A stretch of DNA of 64,000 nt from Silene latifolia (taxonomy: Eukaryota; Streptophyta; Magnoliopsida; Caryophyllales; Caryophyllaceae). The notes below the pieces were generated by a model that was given only the letters and a program-made list of their open reading frames with translations, had not been told where the DNA came from and searched no databases. Shown piece after piece: positions 45,451-56,722 of this stretch. The stretch spans positions 253,628,491 through 253,692,490 of the forward strand of contig NC_133538.1 of the NCBI RefSeq assembly GCF_048544455.1, given 5' to 3'. A program made the position numbers and the translations under genes. Positions within the stretch are counted from its first letter, which is position 1. Each line of letters starts with the position of its first letter.

Positions 45451-47035
45451 CTGCAATTCAGGGTACAATTAGAGTTAAGACAATCTAATATCATAAACAA
45501 ACTTGAAATAGGCCAAATTAAGGGACGCAGACAGTAATCTGAAAATAAACTCAAAGCTTAAGGGTCAAGCCCAACTAAGATGGTCAACCAACAGCCTGAA
45601 GACAGCATCAGGTAAGCCAACGTTTAGCCTCAAGATTCTACAAGTAAGTTCCTACTCATAAACAAATGAAGACAAACGCTGAGTAGGAGGGAAAACCTTA
45701 AAACGCTGTCTAGATCAAATTAAGGCCCCTCCCTGGCTGCACCATTCTCCACTATCTAGCACCTCCAAATTTAGGTTGATTAGTCGAAAACATCTACCTG
45801 TAAATAAAAATGAGTTTAGGATATTGGCACAAAATTCACACACCCAGACCTCTCGCCAACGGCAACCCCGTAATCTACAACCACAAATACTTATAATACC
45901 GCCCCAGGAAAGGAAAACGTCAATTGGAATGTCACAGCCTATCATGTCCAACAAAACTATCCAGTGTCAATTAGGCCAGCAAGCGAGACCAATACCTATG
46001 CTTTGGCGCCGAGCCGCCAATCCGGCTGACAAACATAAAGCACCGCAGGTAACAACTTAACAGTCCTTTCTGCCACGCCAAAAATGCAATGCTTAGCATG
46101 TTAAAGATCGAACAGAGAAACTGAGTCCAAAACAGAATATAAAAGGGACGTCGAGGAGTGTAACACAAATTAACCAGAAACCAGCACCGAAATATGCTTT
46201 ATCAAAACCCTAAATAAGCAAGCTAAAACAGATGAACACCCTAAATAAGCTTGACAAATTAAGAACCAATAAAAGCACATGCTTAAAGACTAAACCCAAC
46301 ACCATCACCAACTTTTAATAGTGTGAACTAACACTGAAATCACGAAAGTTGATCATCGGCTAGACACCGAACGGTACCCCCAGAGATTCTAGATGCTAAA
46401 AAAAATGCAAGAGCTAAATTCCAGCCCCAAGGACTTCACCAATGGCACAAGAATATCTACAAGTAACCTAAGACCACCAACAGAAAGCAGTGATATAAGC
46501 AAATTAGAACAAAAAAATTATGCTAAACTAATACAGATATTCAAACATTCATCGCATTATGTTCGGTGTTCTGATGCAGATATACAAACATACAACTTTG
46601 CTTTTCCTGGATTGTGGTAGGCCACCATTATGTTCGGTGTTCTTATGTCTGGAATACTTGACAATAAAAGTTACAAATAAGGTTAAGACCCACTTTATTA
46701 AACACAAAATCCCATTTAATTCAAGAAAAAGAAAACCTCAAACTATCAGTCAACAGAAGATTGCAAATCACCAGACTTAAGCTACTACCCTAAAAATATA
46801 CAAGGATAACATCAATCACAATAGTCGTAATACACAATAAGCATCGTAAAAATATCAACTAAGCCGTTGCTGGAACTGCTAATAACCTTTAAAAGGAGGT
46901 CAAATTAACTGGAGCCTTGGTCTATGATCAAAAGCCCAATCTCAGGTAGTAGCATCCTAAGAACTCAAAGCGCATAGAAAGAAATAATTAGAAAATGATT
47001 TTCGACCACGTAAACAAATTACCAAATGTAAAAAT

Positions 47036-48504
47036 CAACATTTTGCAAGAGCAAGTCAAAACGAACAAGAGGTTTGACAAGATTGATGCCGATAAGAGTG
47101 TTAGTGATGCCAAGGTTGCCAACCTTGAAGTCCAACTTGGCCAAATTGCCCAAGAACTTGCCAAGAGAAATCAAAGGAATTCCACTTCTATCCCCTCCAC
47201 TACATTTCCTCCTAGAGAGAATGCTAGTGCTATGACATTGAGGAAGGGGAGAACTTTAGAATCCCCTGCGAAGAAGAAGAGAAGGGGCAAGTCACAAGAA
47301 AAAGTTGTTGAGATTGAGGAGCAAATTGAAGAAGAGCTTGTGGTGGAACAAGAGAAAGGATCATCTTCAAAAGCTAATGAGGAAAAAGAAAGGAGTCCTT
47401 TGAGTATTGACAAAGGAAAGGAAGGAAGCACCAACACAAAGGATAAACTCAAAGAGATTGAAAAAGAATATGAACCGGAGGTACCATTTCCAAGTGCCCT
47501 CACAAGTCCCAAGAAGTTTGATAAAGACTCCGATCTTTATGAGACTTTTAGGAAATGTGAGGTCAACATCCCTCTTTTTACTATCATTAACATCGTTCCT
47601 AGGTATGCAAAGTTCCTCAAAGAACTTTGCACCCCTAAACGGAAGCCAAGGAAAGGAGTTGAAAGAGTCACGGTTAGTAGGCATGTCTCGGCAATTTTCA
47701 AACAAAATCTTCCCAAAAAGTGCGATGATTCGGGCATGCTAACTATACCGTGCTCAATTGGAGGCAAAGCTTTTGCTAGAGCTATGCTAGACTCGGGGTC
47801 CTCTATTAATGTCATGCCTTATTCCATTTATGAGACCTTAGAATTGCCTCCCTTGTCTAAGACCAATGTTGTGATCCAATTGGCGGATCGTTCTACAATT
47901 CACCCTAAAAGTCTTGTAGAAGATGTGTTGGTAGAGGTTGATAAGTTCATATTTCCGGCCGATTTTTTTTTTTTTGGACATGGAACCGGACTCTAAGGCG
48001 ACGCCCCTGTTGCTAGGGAGGCCTTTTATGAGAACCTCCAAAACCAAATTTGACATGTATGATGGAACTTTGACCATGGAATTTGAAGGGAAAGTTTTGA
48101 AATATAATGTGTATGAGACGATGAAAAAGACCAATGATTTGAGTTGTTGCTACTTTCTTGATAAAATTGAACATTTGGCAAATCTAGTTTACCAAATTAG
48201 TCATAGGGACCCACTTGAGGTGGCCCTCACTAACAATGTCGAGAAGGAAGGGTTGCGGTTTTTGTTGTCTCATGATGTACAGGAAAATATAGAGGCATTG
48301 GAAAAGGAAGAACCACTAGAAGAATCAAAGGAAGAAAAAGAAATGAAAGAAATTGAGGAAGAAATGTCGAGCATAGGCGCAGCCTGCGCAAGGCAAATGC
48401 GCAGCCTGCGCAGACTCCCAGCGCAGCCTGCGCACTTCTCAGCTCATCCAAGTCATGTTTTTCTTCCTATTCTTATGACAACCCATCCAAATTCCTTCCC
48501 CTAG
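47036..48504 (+). pseudogene. gag C-terminus and aspartic protease of E5
   Basis: It begins in the gag coiled region (RFDKIDADKSVSDAKVANLE, VQLGQIAQELAKR), then the Athila TLRKGRTLE motif, a Lys/Glu-rich linker and the pre-protease region (CEVNIPLFTIINIVPRYAKF, LKELCTPKR). The protease active site is MLDSGSSINVMP at about 47785-47820, followed by LADRSTIHP. A poly-T run at about 47964-47977 shifts the frame just before LLGRPFMRTS. The remaining linker runs to 48504 and includes three TGCGCA-type dyads read as GAACARQMRSLRR and similar. Unlike E1 and E3, the active-site residue after Asp is Ser. Confidence 0.82.
48376..48434 (+). repeat. GCGCAGCCTGCGCA dyads, E5 protease-RT linker slot
   Basis: Three 15-bp units (48376-48390, 48398-48412, 48420-48434) are exactly 22 bp apart, inside the coding linker. 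Confidence 0.9.
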
Positions 48505-51463
48505 AGGCCACCCTTGAAAGACCACTTCCATCCATCATTAAGACACCTACCCCCAATCTAAAACCACTCCCCGGCCACTTGAAGTACGTCTTTCTTGGGG
48601 CAAACAACACTCTACCCCTCATAATTTCAAACCAACTTAAGGGTGATCAAGAAAGGAGATTGGTGGATATTTTGCACAAGTACAAGGAATCTTTTGGGTG
48701 GAACATTGAGGATCTAAAAGGGATAAGCCCAAGCGTTTGCATACACAAGATCCATTTGGAAGGGGAAGCAAAGCCGGTTCGGCAACCACAAAGATGATTG
48801 AACCCACCAATGATGGAGGGGGTGAAGGAAGAGATCATCAAACTACTTCAAATGGGAATCATCTACCCCATTAGTGATTCTCAATGGGTAAGTCCCACTC
48901 AATGTGTACCTAAAAAGGGTGGTGTGACGGTAATAGAGGGCAAAGAAGGAGCTTTAATTCCCACCCGAATTCAAACCGGGTGGAGAGTTTGCATTTATTA
49001 TCGCCGCCTAAATGCCATGACTTTCAAAGATCATTTTCCTCTACCCTTTCTAGACCAAATGCTAGAGAGGTTAGGGGGGAAAGAATTCTATTGATTCTTG
49101 GACGGATATTCCGGATACTTTCAAATTCCCATACGTCCGGAGGATCAATCCAAGACAACATTCACATGCCCTTTCGGAGCATATGCATACCGAAGGATGC
49201 CCTTCGGTTTATGTAATGCTCCGGGTACATTTCAACGTTGCATGGTGAGTCTTTTCTCGGATCTTGTATAAAGAGTCTTAGAGGTCTTCATGGAGGACTT
49301 CACCGTCCATGGAGATAGTTTTGAAGCTTGTTTGGACCACCTAACTATGGTCCTATCCCGATGCACGGAGTCACACCTTGTGTTGAATTCCGAAAAATGT
49401 CACTTTATGGTTAAAAGCGGCATCGTGTTAGGTCACATAGTCTCAAAGAGAGGGATTGAGGTGGATATGGCTAAGGTTGAAGTGATAAAAACCTTGCCAT
49501 ATCCTACTAATACTCGGGAGATAAGGTCGTTTCTAGGACACGCGGGATTCTACCGTCGATTTATTAAGGACTTTTCCAAGATTGCTTACCCCTTGTACAA
49601 GCTTTTGCACAAGGATGTGGAGTTTGTTTTTGATGATGCTTGTAGGTTGGCATTCGATTCATTGAAGGAAAAGCTTGTGACAGCCCCGATAATTCAAGCT
49701 CCAAAATGGGACATCCCGTTTGAAATCATGACCGATGCTAGTGATTATGCCATTGGCGCGGTTTTAGGCCAAAGGGACGGGAAGATTGCTCATGTGATAC
49801 AATATGCTTCTTCACTCTTGAATGATGCTCAACGAAACTACACCGTCACGGAAAAGGAATTCTTAGCGGTGGTGTATGCCCTTGAAAAATTACGGGCTTA
49901 TCTCTTGGGTGCAAAGGTCATCATCTATATCGATCACAAGTCTATAAGGCAACTTGTAGACAAGAAGGACACCAAAGCAAGGCTAATGAGATGGGTGCTT
50001 TTGTTGAGCGAGTTTGACATCGAGATCAAGGACAAGCAAGGGAGTGCTAATGTGGTAGCCGACCATTTGAGTAGGCTTCACATCAATAAGGATATCGTGA
50101 AGACCATGGGAGTAGTTGACGGTAGCTTACCACATGAATCTCTATATTCCATGAAGGCCGTTGAGCTTTGGTATGCCAACCTTGTCAATTACATGGTAAC
50201 CAAGAATTTTCCCACCTCCCTCTCCTCAAGTCAAAGAAATAAGATCAAGTCCGATTCAAGATTCTATATATGGGATGACCCATATCTATGGAAAATGTGT
50301 CAAGATGAAGTCATCCGACGTTGTGTATCGGATGTAGAAATCCCATCCATCCTCAAACATTGCCATGAGTACGCTTGTGGGGTCACTTTGGGCCTCATAG
50401 AACGGCACGTAAGATCCTTGAGTGCGGGTTCTATTGGCCCAAATTATTCAAAGATGCTCACGTTTTCGTCAATACTTGTGACAAATGCCAACGGGTTGGC
50501 AACATATCACGACGAAATGAAATGCCCCAACAACCGGTGCTTTATTTGGAGGTTTTCGATGTGTGGGGGATAGACTTCATGGGTCCATTCCCCAAGTCGG
50601 ATGGGTATCTCTATATCCTATTAGCAGTGGACTATGTTTCAAAATGGGTCGAGGCTATACCAACTAGGAATGATGACGCAAGGACGGTCTCAAGCTTTGT
50701 TCACAACAATATCTTCTCAAGGTTCGGCTATCCTAGGGCGTTGATAAGTGACCGGGGGACTCATTTTTGCAATAGGATTTTGGAGGGATTGTTAAGGAGG
50801 TACGGGGTCATGCACAAAGTCTCCACCGCCTACCACCCACAATCCAATGGGCAAGCGGAAGTATCCAATCGGGAGATCAAGAATATCTCACAAAAAACAG
50901 TGAACCCGGATAGGAAAGATTGGAGTCAAAGGTTGAATGACGCTCTTTGGGCGTACCGCACCGCTTACAAGACACCAATTGGTATGTCCCCGTATCGACT
51001 CGTTTATGGGAAGGCATGTCATCTTCCTTTGGAAGTGGCGCATAGAGCCTATTGAGCCATCAAATCCTTCAACCAAAGCATAGATGATGCGGGCCTCCAT
51101 CGGAAGCTTCAACTTCAAGAAATTGTAGAAATCCGTCTTGACTCTTATGATAATGCCGCCATATACAAAGAGAAAGCAAGAATATGGCATGATCGAATGA
51201 TAAGTCGGCGGGTTTTCAAGGAAGGTACCAACGTTCTTGTTTTTCAAAACCGGTTAAAGTTGTTCTCCGGGAAGCTAAGATCAAGATGGGTTGGACCATT
51301 CATTGTGAGCAAAGTCCACTCTCATGGAGCAGTCGAATTTGAGAACCCGGGCACGGGAAAGACAATTAAGGTGAATGGGCAACGACTTAAAGAGTATCAT
51401 GAAGGCATGGAAGCACAAATCGTTGAACAAGTCACTTTGGAAGACCCCATTTACCAAGCATGA
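48505..51463 (+). pseudogene. pol: pol of E5: RT, RNase H, integrase, broken
   Basis: RT shows LKGISPSVCIHKIHLEG, VPKKGG, TGWRVCIYYRRLN (D to Y in the usual CIDYR) and LGHIVSKRGIEVD. The catalytic motif reads FMEDF (E at 49293-49295) instead of FMDDF. Premature stops: TGA 48795-48797, TGA 49092-49094, TAA 49269-49271 and TGA 51053-51055. A frame change lies near 50360-50380. RNase H (TDASDYAIGAVLGQR, TVTEKEFLAVVYALEKL) and the integrase core ([24 protein letters not shown]) are recognisable. The C-terminus has WVGPFIVSKV. This cannot give active enzyme. Confidence 0.92.
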
Positions 51464-52531
51464 TCATGAGAAGCACTAAGTCGAGCCATCGACGTTAAAA
51501 ATACGGCACAAATTTGTAAATATTCTATCCCAGTTTAATTGCTTTCCTAGCGTAATTTATTTCCGCAATTTATTTCCGCAATTTATTTACTTGCATGTTA
51601 ATTTCGTTTAAATTAATTAAATTTGCATTTGACATGTAAAAAGGCACTTGAGGTTTGTTAAATGATATAGTGATTTTCAAGAACCCTCTTGGAAGGCATG
51701 CCCAAACAGGAGATGAGAGTCGGGTTTAATAGGCAAAGTGAGTGGAGGAAGCTTTGAAGAAGGGATCAAGGGAAATAGGAGCAAAAATGAATTAAAATTT
51801 TGATTTCACAATTAAAAGAACAAGCACCAAACTGCGAAGCTATGCGCAGCCTGCGCATAAGGCTTGCGCAGGTGCGCACGATTGCGCAGGCAAGACTGAA
51901 TTTTCGCAGCCTGCGCAGGACTTTAATTTCGGTTCTTTATCCTTCTAAATCCCGATTTTCCCCTCATTCTTCATACATTCTTCATCGACAAAAACCCCAC
52001 ATCTCATTCATTTAAAACCTCATCAAATCCTCTATTATCATTAACAAACCTCCATTTCTTCACCAATTTCTTCACCAAATTCATCTTTGCCATCAAAAAC
52101 ACCTTCAAACATCCCATTTTCTGACAAAAATCCCCCAATCTCCCAAGAACCCTAATTTTTTTCGGGTTAATTTGAAGATATTTCAAGTGGATTTCTGGGT
52201 TATAAAGGGATTTTTATGCAACATTCTTCTTTATTCAAGCAAGATTGAGGATTTTCGGGAAGGTATAACAACTTTCTTCACTATCTTTGTCTTAAATTTA
52301 TTCAATTCAATTTCCTTTTAGTAGTTGAGTTGAATTCTTGCTTGTAATTGCTTATTTGGGGATTGTTGGAAATCATTTTCTGTTAAGGAAGGCAAAATTC
52401 AACAAAATTACCTTAACTACACAAGATTGTGCTAGTGCACACAAGGTGTTTGTTGAATTGCCCCTTAGAAAAAAATTTAGATTTTTGGTTGTTTTAAGTG
52501 GTTGTTTCTGAAATCCTTGAAAGAAAGAGAG
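51464..52531 (+). other. Spacer before the E5 post-pol ORF
   Basis: It contains the dyad array at 51843-51917. A TTTTTTCGGGTT and GATTTTCGGGAAGGTATAAC region follows that could hold splice sites for the downstream ORF; this is not certain. Confidence 0.5.
51843..51917 (+). repeat. GCGCAGCCTGCGCA dyad array, E5 internal slot
   Basis: TGCGCA half-units begin at 51843, 51852, 51865, 51873, 51883, 51903 (degenerate) and 51912. Order and spacing match the U3 array at 55525-55609 nearly unit by unit. The first two composite dyads are 21-22 bp apart. Confidence 0.88.
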
Positions 52532-54275
52532 ATGGTTTTTGGACTAGGAAAGGGGAAGTCTAAAAAAAGGGCGAATCTTCAACCCAACCTCAACCTGATG
52601 CACCGCCTAAACCTTTTAGAGGGGATGAAGGGTTACCCTCACAAACCAAGACTTACTTTAAGTTCCTTGAGAGAAAACCCCTACCAATTTCAAAATTCCT
52701 TCACCCGGGGACCTTGAGGGACATGGGTATCTTTGACCAAACCCTTACCTTCCTCACTAAGGTAGGATTAGAGAGGTACATGAACCTCCAGCCACACACA
52801 TACCCCGCCTACACCTTAGAGTTCCTTTCCACCATCCAAATCATGGGCGAAAAAGAGAGTGCAAGGGTGAGTTTTAGGTTGAACAAAACATGGAACACTC
52901 TAACCTTTGAAAGGGTGAGGGAAATTTTGAGGATTACTAAGCCACCTTCCTCCATCAACCCACCGGGATTGGCCTTGAATGGTACTTGGTGTGTACTCAC
53001 GAGGAAAACGCACATGACAAACAATGACAAGATCTCCTCCATCACAAACCCCCCCATCCGGATTCTTACACGTATGATTTCGCGCTTCTTCTTTATGATG
53101 GGGGAACCTACAAAACTAAATGAGGGGGTCCGTGAGTGCATTTGGGCGATGTTGCCCGAGGGGGAGAGGGTGCCGGATTGGGCAAAGCTTTTTATGGTTG
53201 GTGCATCAAAGCAAAGAGAAAAGAAAGGGAGCATTAATTATGGAGGTTTGGTCACTCTTTTTGTGGCTAGCTTGGTTGGTGCTATTCCGGATGAGCAACC
53301 TCGAGTGTGGGGAAATAACCTTTATAATGAAGCGGGGTTGGCGGAGACCCATATGATTCATCCTTTGGACACGGTTCCATGGAGTTGTCATTGGTTGGGG
53401 GAAGGGGGTGTCCAATATATGAATCTACCAATGAATGGCCCCCTTCCAAGTGGACCAAGAGCCCGGGACTTCTTTTGCCCCGCCGAGGGCAACCTCCCCA
53501 ACCCACCCCCACAAAGAATGCGGAAGAGAAGAGCGGTTGAATCTTCCCATGGCCCCCAACGAGAGGAAGAGAGAGAGGTTGAGATCATTGAGGGGGGATT
53601 CCATGAGACCCCACACATTCCTTCGTCCTACCAACCGCCTCAAGACACTCCTATGTTTGAGGCCGGGGGTTCCTCAAGTCCACCTTTAGCACCATGGCAA
53701 CACCAAATGTTCAAGTACTTTGAGGAGACCCGGGGGACGTTGCAAGCAATTAGTGGGAGGGTTGAGAGCTCCCATTCTTGGCAACAACAACAAGGACCAA
53801 GATTGGAGAGTTTTGATCAATTTCGAAAATCTTTTGAAGAGCATAAAAGGTTGGGAGATGTGGCCGAATTGGCCCAAAGAAGAATGCTTTAGGGGATTGC
53901 AAAGAGGCAAGATGATTCTTATTCATGGCAACAACAAAGCGCCAAGGCTTGGGCGAGAATCAAGCAATGTGGCAAGAGCAAAACAAGTGGCGTGAAAAAG
54001 TGAGCCACCAATTTGGGGTGCAAAACGAAAGGCACCACCAATACCTTGAGGATTTTTACTATGATGCTCAAGCCCATGAAGACTCCTTTGGCCTTATTCA
54101 AGGCCTTTTCGGAATGACTCTCCACCAAAATGAACCAACCTACCAACCCACCATTGATGAAACTCAAGTCAATGAGGCCTACATGAGGGCCAAGCAAGAG
54201 AAAGAAAGAAGAGAAAGAAGAAGAAACAACCGGGGGGCATATGAGGGAGGAGAAGGCTCGGGCCCCTCCAACTAA
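52532..54275 (+). pseudogene. Athila post-pol ORF of E5, broken
   Basis: This is homologous to the E2 and E3 post-pol ORFs. An N-terminal basic piece (GLGKGKSKKRANLQP) is out of frame with the main part. The main frame (52714-53892) has MGIFDQTLTFLTKVGLERY, YPAYTLEFLSTIQ, VSFRLNKTWNTLTFERVREI, NGTWCVLTRK and a Pro-rich stretch with RMRKRRAVE. A third piece (53925-54275) in another frame is Gln/Glu-rich and ends RRERRRNNRGAYEGG. Frame breaks lie near 52590 and at 53890-53925. Family function is unknown; an envelope-like role has been proposed by position only. Confidence 0.75.
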
Positions 54276-54301
54276 AAGTTTTGAAGAAGTTGGCACTCCT
54301 C

Positions 54302-54340
54302 CACATTGAGGACAATGTGAGATTTAAGTGTGGGGGAGTG
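54302..54340 (+). other. Hairpin B plus secondary polypurine tract of E5
   Basis: CACATTG-AGGA-CAATGTG (54302-54319) is a 7-bp perfect stem, followed by TAAGTGTGGGGGAGT. The same 15-mer recurs exactly at the 3' polypurine tract. Confidence 0.75.
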
Positions 54341-55161
54341 AGAAATTGTAACATATGTAAATTGTCTTTCAAATCGATGCAAATAAAAAAAAAAGAAAAA
54401 AATTATTTAAAATTCCGGCTAGATGAAATCCCACAAGGGTGGGCACCTAGGCAAGATTGGAAAAGGTGGCCGAGGACGGAATGAAAACCCGAAAGGGCAT
54501 TCCGGGCAAAATGAAGAATCGAGTTGCGAGCCACCGATGAGAGGAAAGGAAAAAGCTAAGGTAAAAACCCGAAAGGGCACCTTAGGCAAAATGAGGGATT
54601 TTCAAACAAAAAAATTGAAAAATTGAAAAATGAAACACCAAAAAGATGGAGGGATAAGAAGGGAGCAATAAGGAGGGTCTTGGAAAGAGGTTAGATTTAG
54701 GATTTAATTTCTTTTTGAGTCAAAGAAAATTGTTTCAAATTGGTGGTTTTTCATGTTGGCTACTAGGTTGTTGATCTTTATTGGTGTTTGGCCAACTTAG
54801 TAGCATAACTTGCATTGCTTGGAGTGATAAGGGGGTGATATAAGGGGAAGATGAATGATTTGGAGGATTGGTTGGGTCACTTTGCTATTGCCTTGGGATA
54901 AGGCAAGAGTGACCACTTCTACTTTGGTGATATAAGAAGGGTGGAGTTGCGTGATGAGTCGGCGTTGGTGGTGTGTCGTGTCTTTGTTTGAGGGAGACAT
55001 AAGGCGGGGGAGTGAGTGAAGAGTTGTGTCAAATTGAGTCAAGTTCTTTTTCTTTTTAATTGGTGGTTGTGTTTTGAGGGAGATATAAGAAGGAAGAGGA
55101 AAAGGAAGAGTGGTCATTCTCTCCTACACTCTCTTGTAGACTTCATGTTGCTTGTTTCGGG
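54341..55161 (+). other. Non-coding 3' region of E5
   Basis: A/G-rich on the sense strand (notably 54370-54680) with two CCCGAAAGGGCA repeats (near 54486 and 54567). No gene seen. Confidence 0.55.
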
Positions 55162-55201
55162 TTTTGCTCGGGACTAGCAAAAGTCTAAGTGTGGGGGAGT
55201 T
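55162..55201 (+). promoter_or_regulatory. Hairpin C and polypurine tract of E5
   Basis: Arms TTTTGCT (55162-55168) and AGCAAAA (55176-55182) enclose CGGGACT, where G-GGA-C can close further. TAAGTGTGGGGGAGT follows, one base before the 3' LTR. Confidence 0.75.
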
Positions 55202-56722
55202 TGATAGTAATGTGTTGTGTCGGTCTAAGAGGGTGATTTTATCACCCTCGTGTCTTTTAATATGGGTCTTTTAGTACACTTTTCCTAGCATTTGGCAATT
55301 GGTTATGTGGTGGTAACTTGTGCACTTTACCTCGGTTGGACACTTGATCTTAATGCACGGAACCCGAGAGGCAATAGAGCACCTTTCAAAGGTCAAGACA
55401 AGGCACGAGAGGATCAATTGTAACCCGAAAACCAGTGGGAGAAGTAAGAATGAAGATTGGAAGAAATGAAGGCAATTGAAGAGGTCTAGCTCGTGGGAAA
55501 TAGAAATCCAAAAATGCGAGCCTATGCGCAGCCTGCGCAAACAGGGTGCGCAGGTGCGCACAATTGCGCAGGCAAGAACAGTTCTTGTGCAGCCTGCGCA
55601 GCCTGCGCAGCTCTGCTTTACGGATTTTCTAATCTTCTTTTTGGGCTTCTTAATTGGAGATCTTTCTAGGTTTTCGTGAAGCCCTATATATACCCGAGAG
55701 TTTGAAAACCTAAAGCATTCACCTACCATCCTATCATCTCATCTAATCTCATATTGAGGGTTCTAATCTTGTAATAATTTAGAAGACTATTTTCCATTCA
55801 AGTTGTAATCTTTCTTTGTTTTTGGGTTTTATGAAGACTATGGAAGGCTAAATCCTTCCCTACTTGGTGTAATCCATTGCAAGCTTTCATCTTTATCATT
55901 GTATTGACTCCTTAATCTCTACTCTTTCATTTATTTCAATTTCTAAGTTTTAATGACATGATGAATGTTTTGTTGTGAGAAGTAATTACCCTTGCCTCTT
56001 TAATGTTCATCTATTACTTGTTTATTGCAAAGTTCCTTGCTTTTGTGATAACTTGTTCAAGCATCTCATGATTATTGATATCTTGGTTTCGAGTATCAAC
56101 TTTTGTGAGTAGAAATTTATTATATCATTGGGTTTGTTGGTTTAAACATATCTTTGTGATATCCCATTTACTTTCCTCTTGGTTTGCTCTTCATGCTCTT
56201 AGTTACAATTCCTACATGGTTTAATGTTAGAATTTGTAGTCTAAGTAGGATTATCATTGTTGGCTTAGATAGTGGTAATCACTTGCTTGAGGATTGTTGT
56301 TGGGTAAATGAAATTGGAGAGAAAAGAGTCTTGCTTTGATAAAAGTTGGAACTTGTAGGATTACACCAAGTTCTCACCTCTTATAATTGTTACTTGCATA
56401 CCAAGTGTTTGTTACCTTGTTTCATAGGAAAAATCACATCTCCTTCATTTTGTTACTTGTTTTTCTCCATGCCAATTCTCCATATATGTCTCTCTATTGT
56501 TGTTCATTGTTAATACCCTTAGTTTGTGCATAGTCTTGTGCTTTGTCCATTTCCATTAATCTAAATTCAAGTTTTTAGTTTTAAATCCCTTCTCTTGGGT
56601 TCGACCTTTACTTCCCTTTACTACTATTCTTAATTGCATAGTGTAGAGTCGAGTTTGGTTTATAAATTGTTAATTTGATAGGTTAATTCTACTATTTTAT
56701 GACACCTAGTTTTACGTTATCA
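55202..56722 (+). repeat. 3' LTR of E5
   Basis: 1521 bp, starting TGATAGTAAT and ending ACGTTATCA (inverted TGATA/TATCA). A TATATATAC box lies near 55685. No second LTR is in view. Confidence 0.8.
55525..55609 (+). repeat. GCGCAGCCTGCGCA dyad array, E5 U3 slot
   Basis: TGCGCA half-units begin at 55525, 55534, 55547, 55555, 55565, 55586 (TGTGCA), 55595 and 55604: eight half-units. The array starts 323 bp into the LTR. Confidence 0.9.

Larger units (their letters stand above)
44868..47035. other. Host DNA, no confident gene
   Basis: This continues the host sequence interrupted at 12334. No long ORF with a known domain is seen. Two exon-like segments on the minus strand are listed separately. 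ATTATGTTCGGTGTTCT occurs twice about 72 bp apart (near 46556 and 46628). The junction to E5 near 47036 has no LTR. Confidence 0.4.
47036..56722 (+). mobile_element. E5: 5'-truncated Athila element
   Basis: It contains the C-terminal end of gag, protease, RT, RNase H, integrase, post-pol ORF, polypurine tract and 3' LTR in the usual order. The 5' LTR, primer site and most of gag are missing, and no target duplication can be found. Several stop codons and frame changes in pol make it the most decayed large Athila copy here. Its dyad motif is TGCGCAGCCTGCGCA, unlike the other families. Confidence 0.88.
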
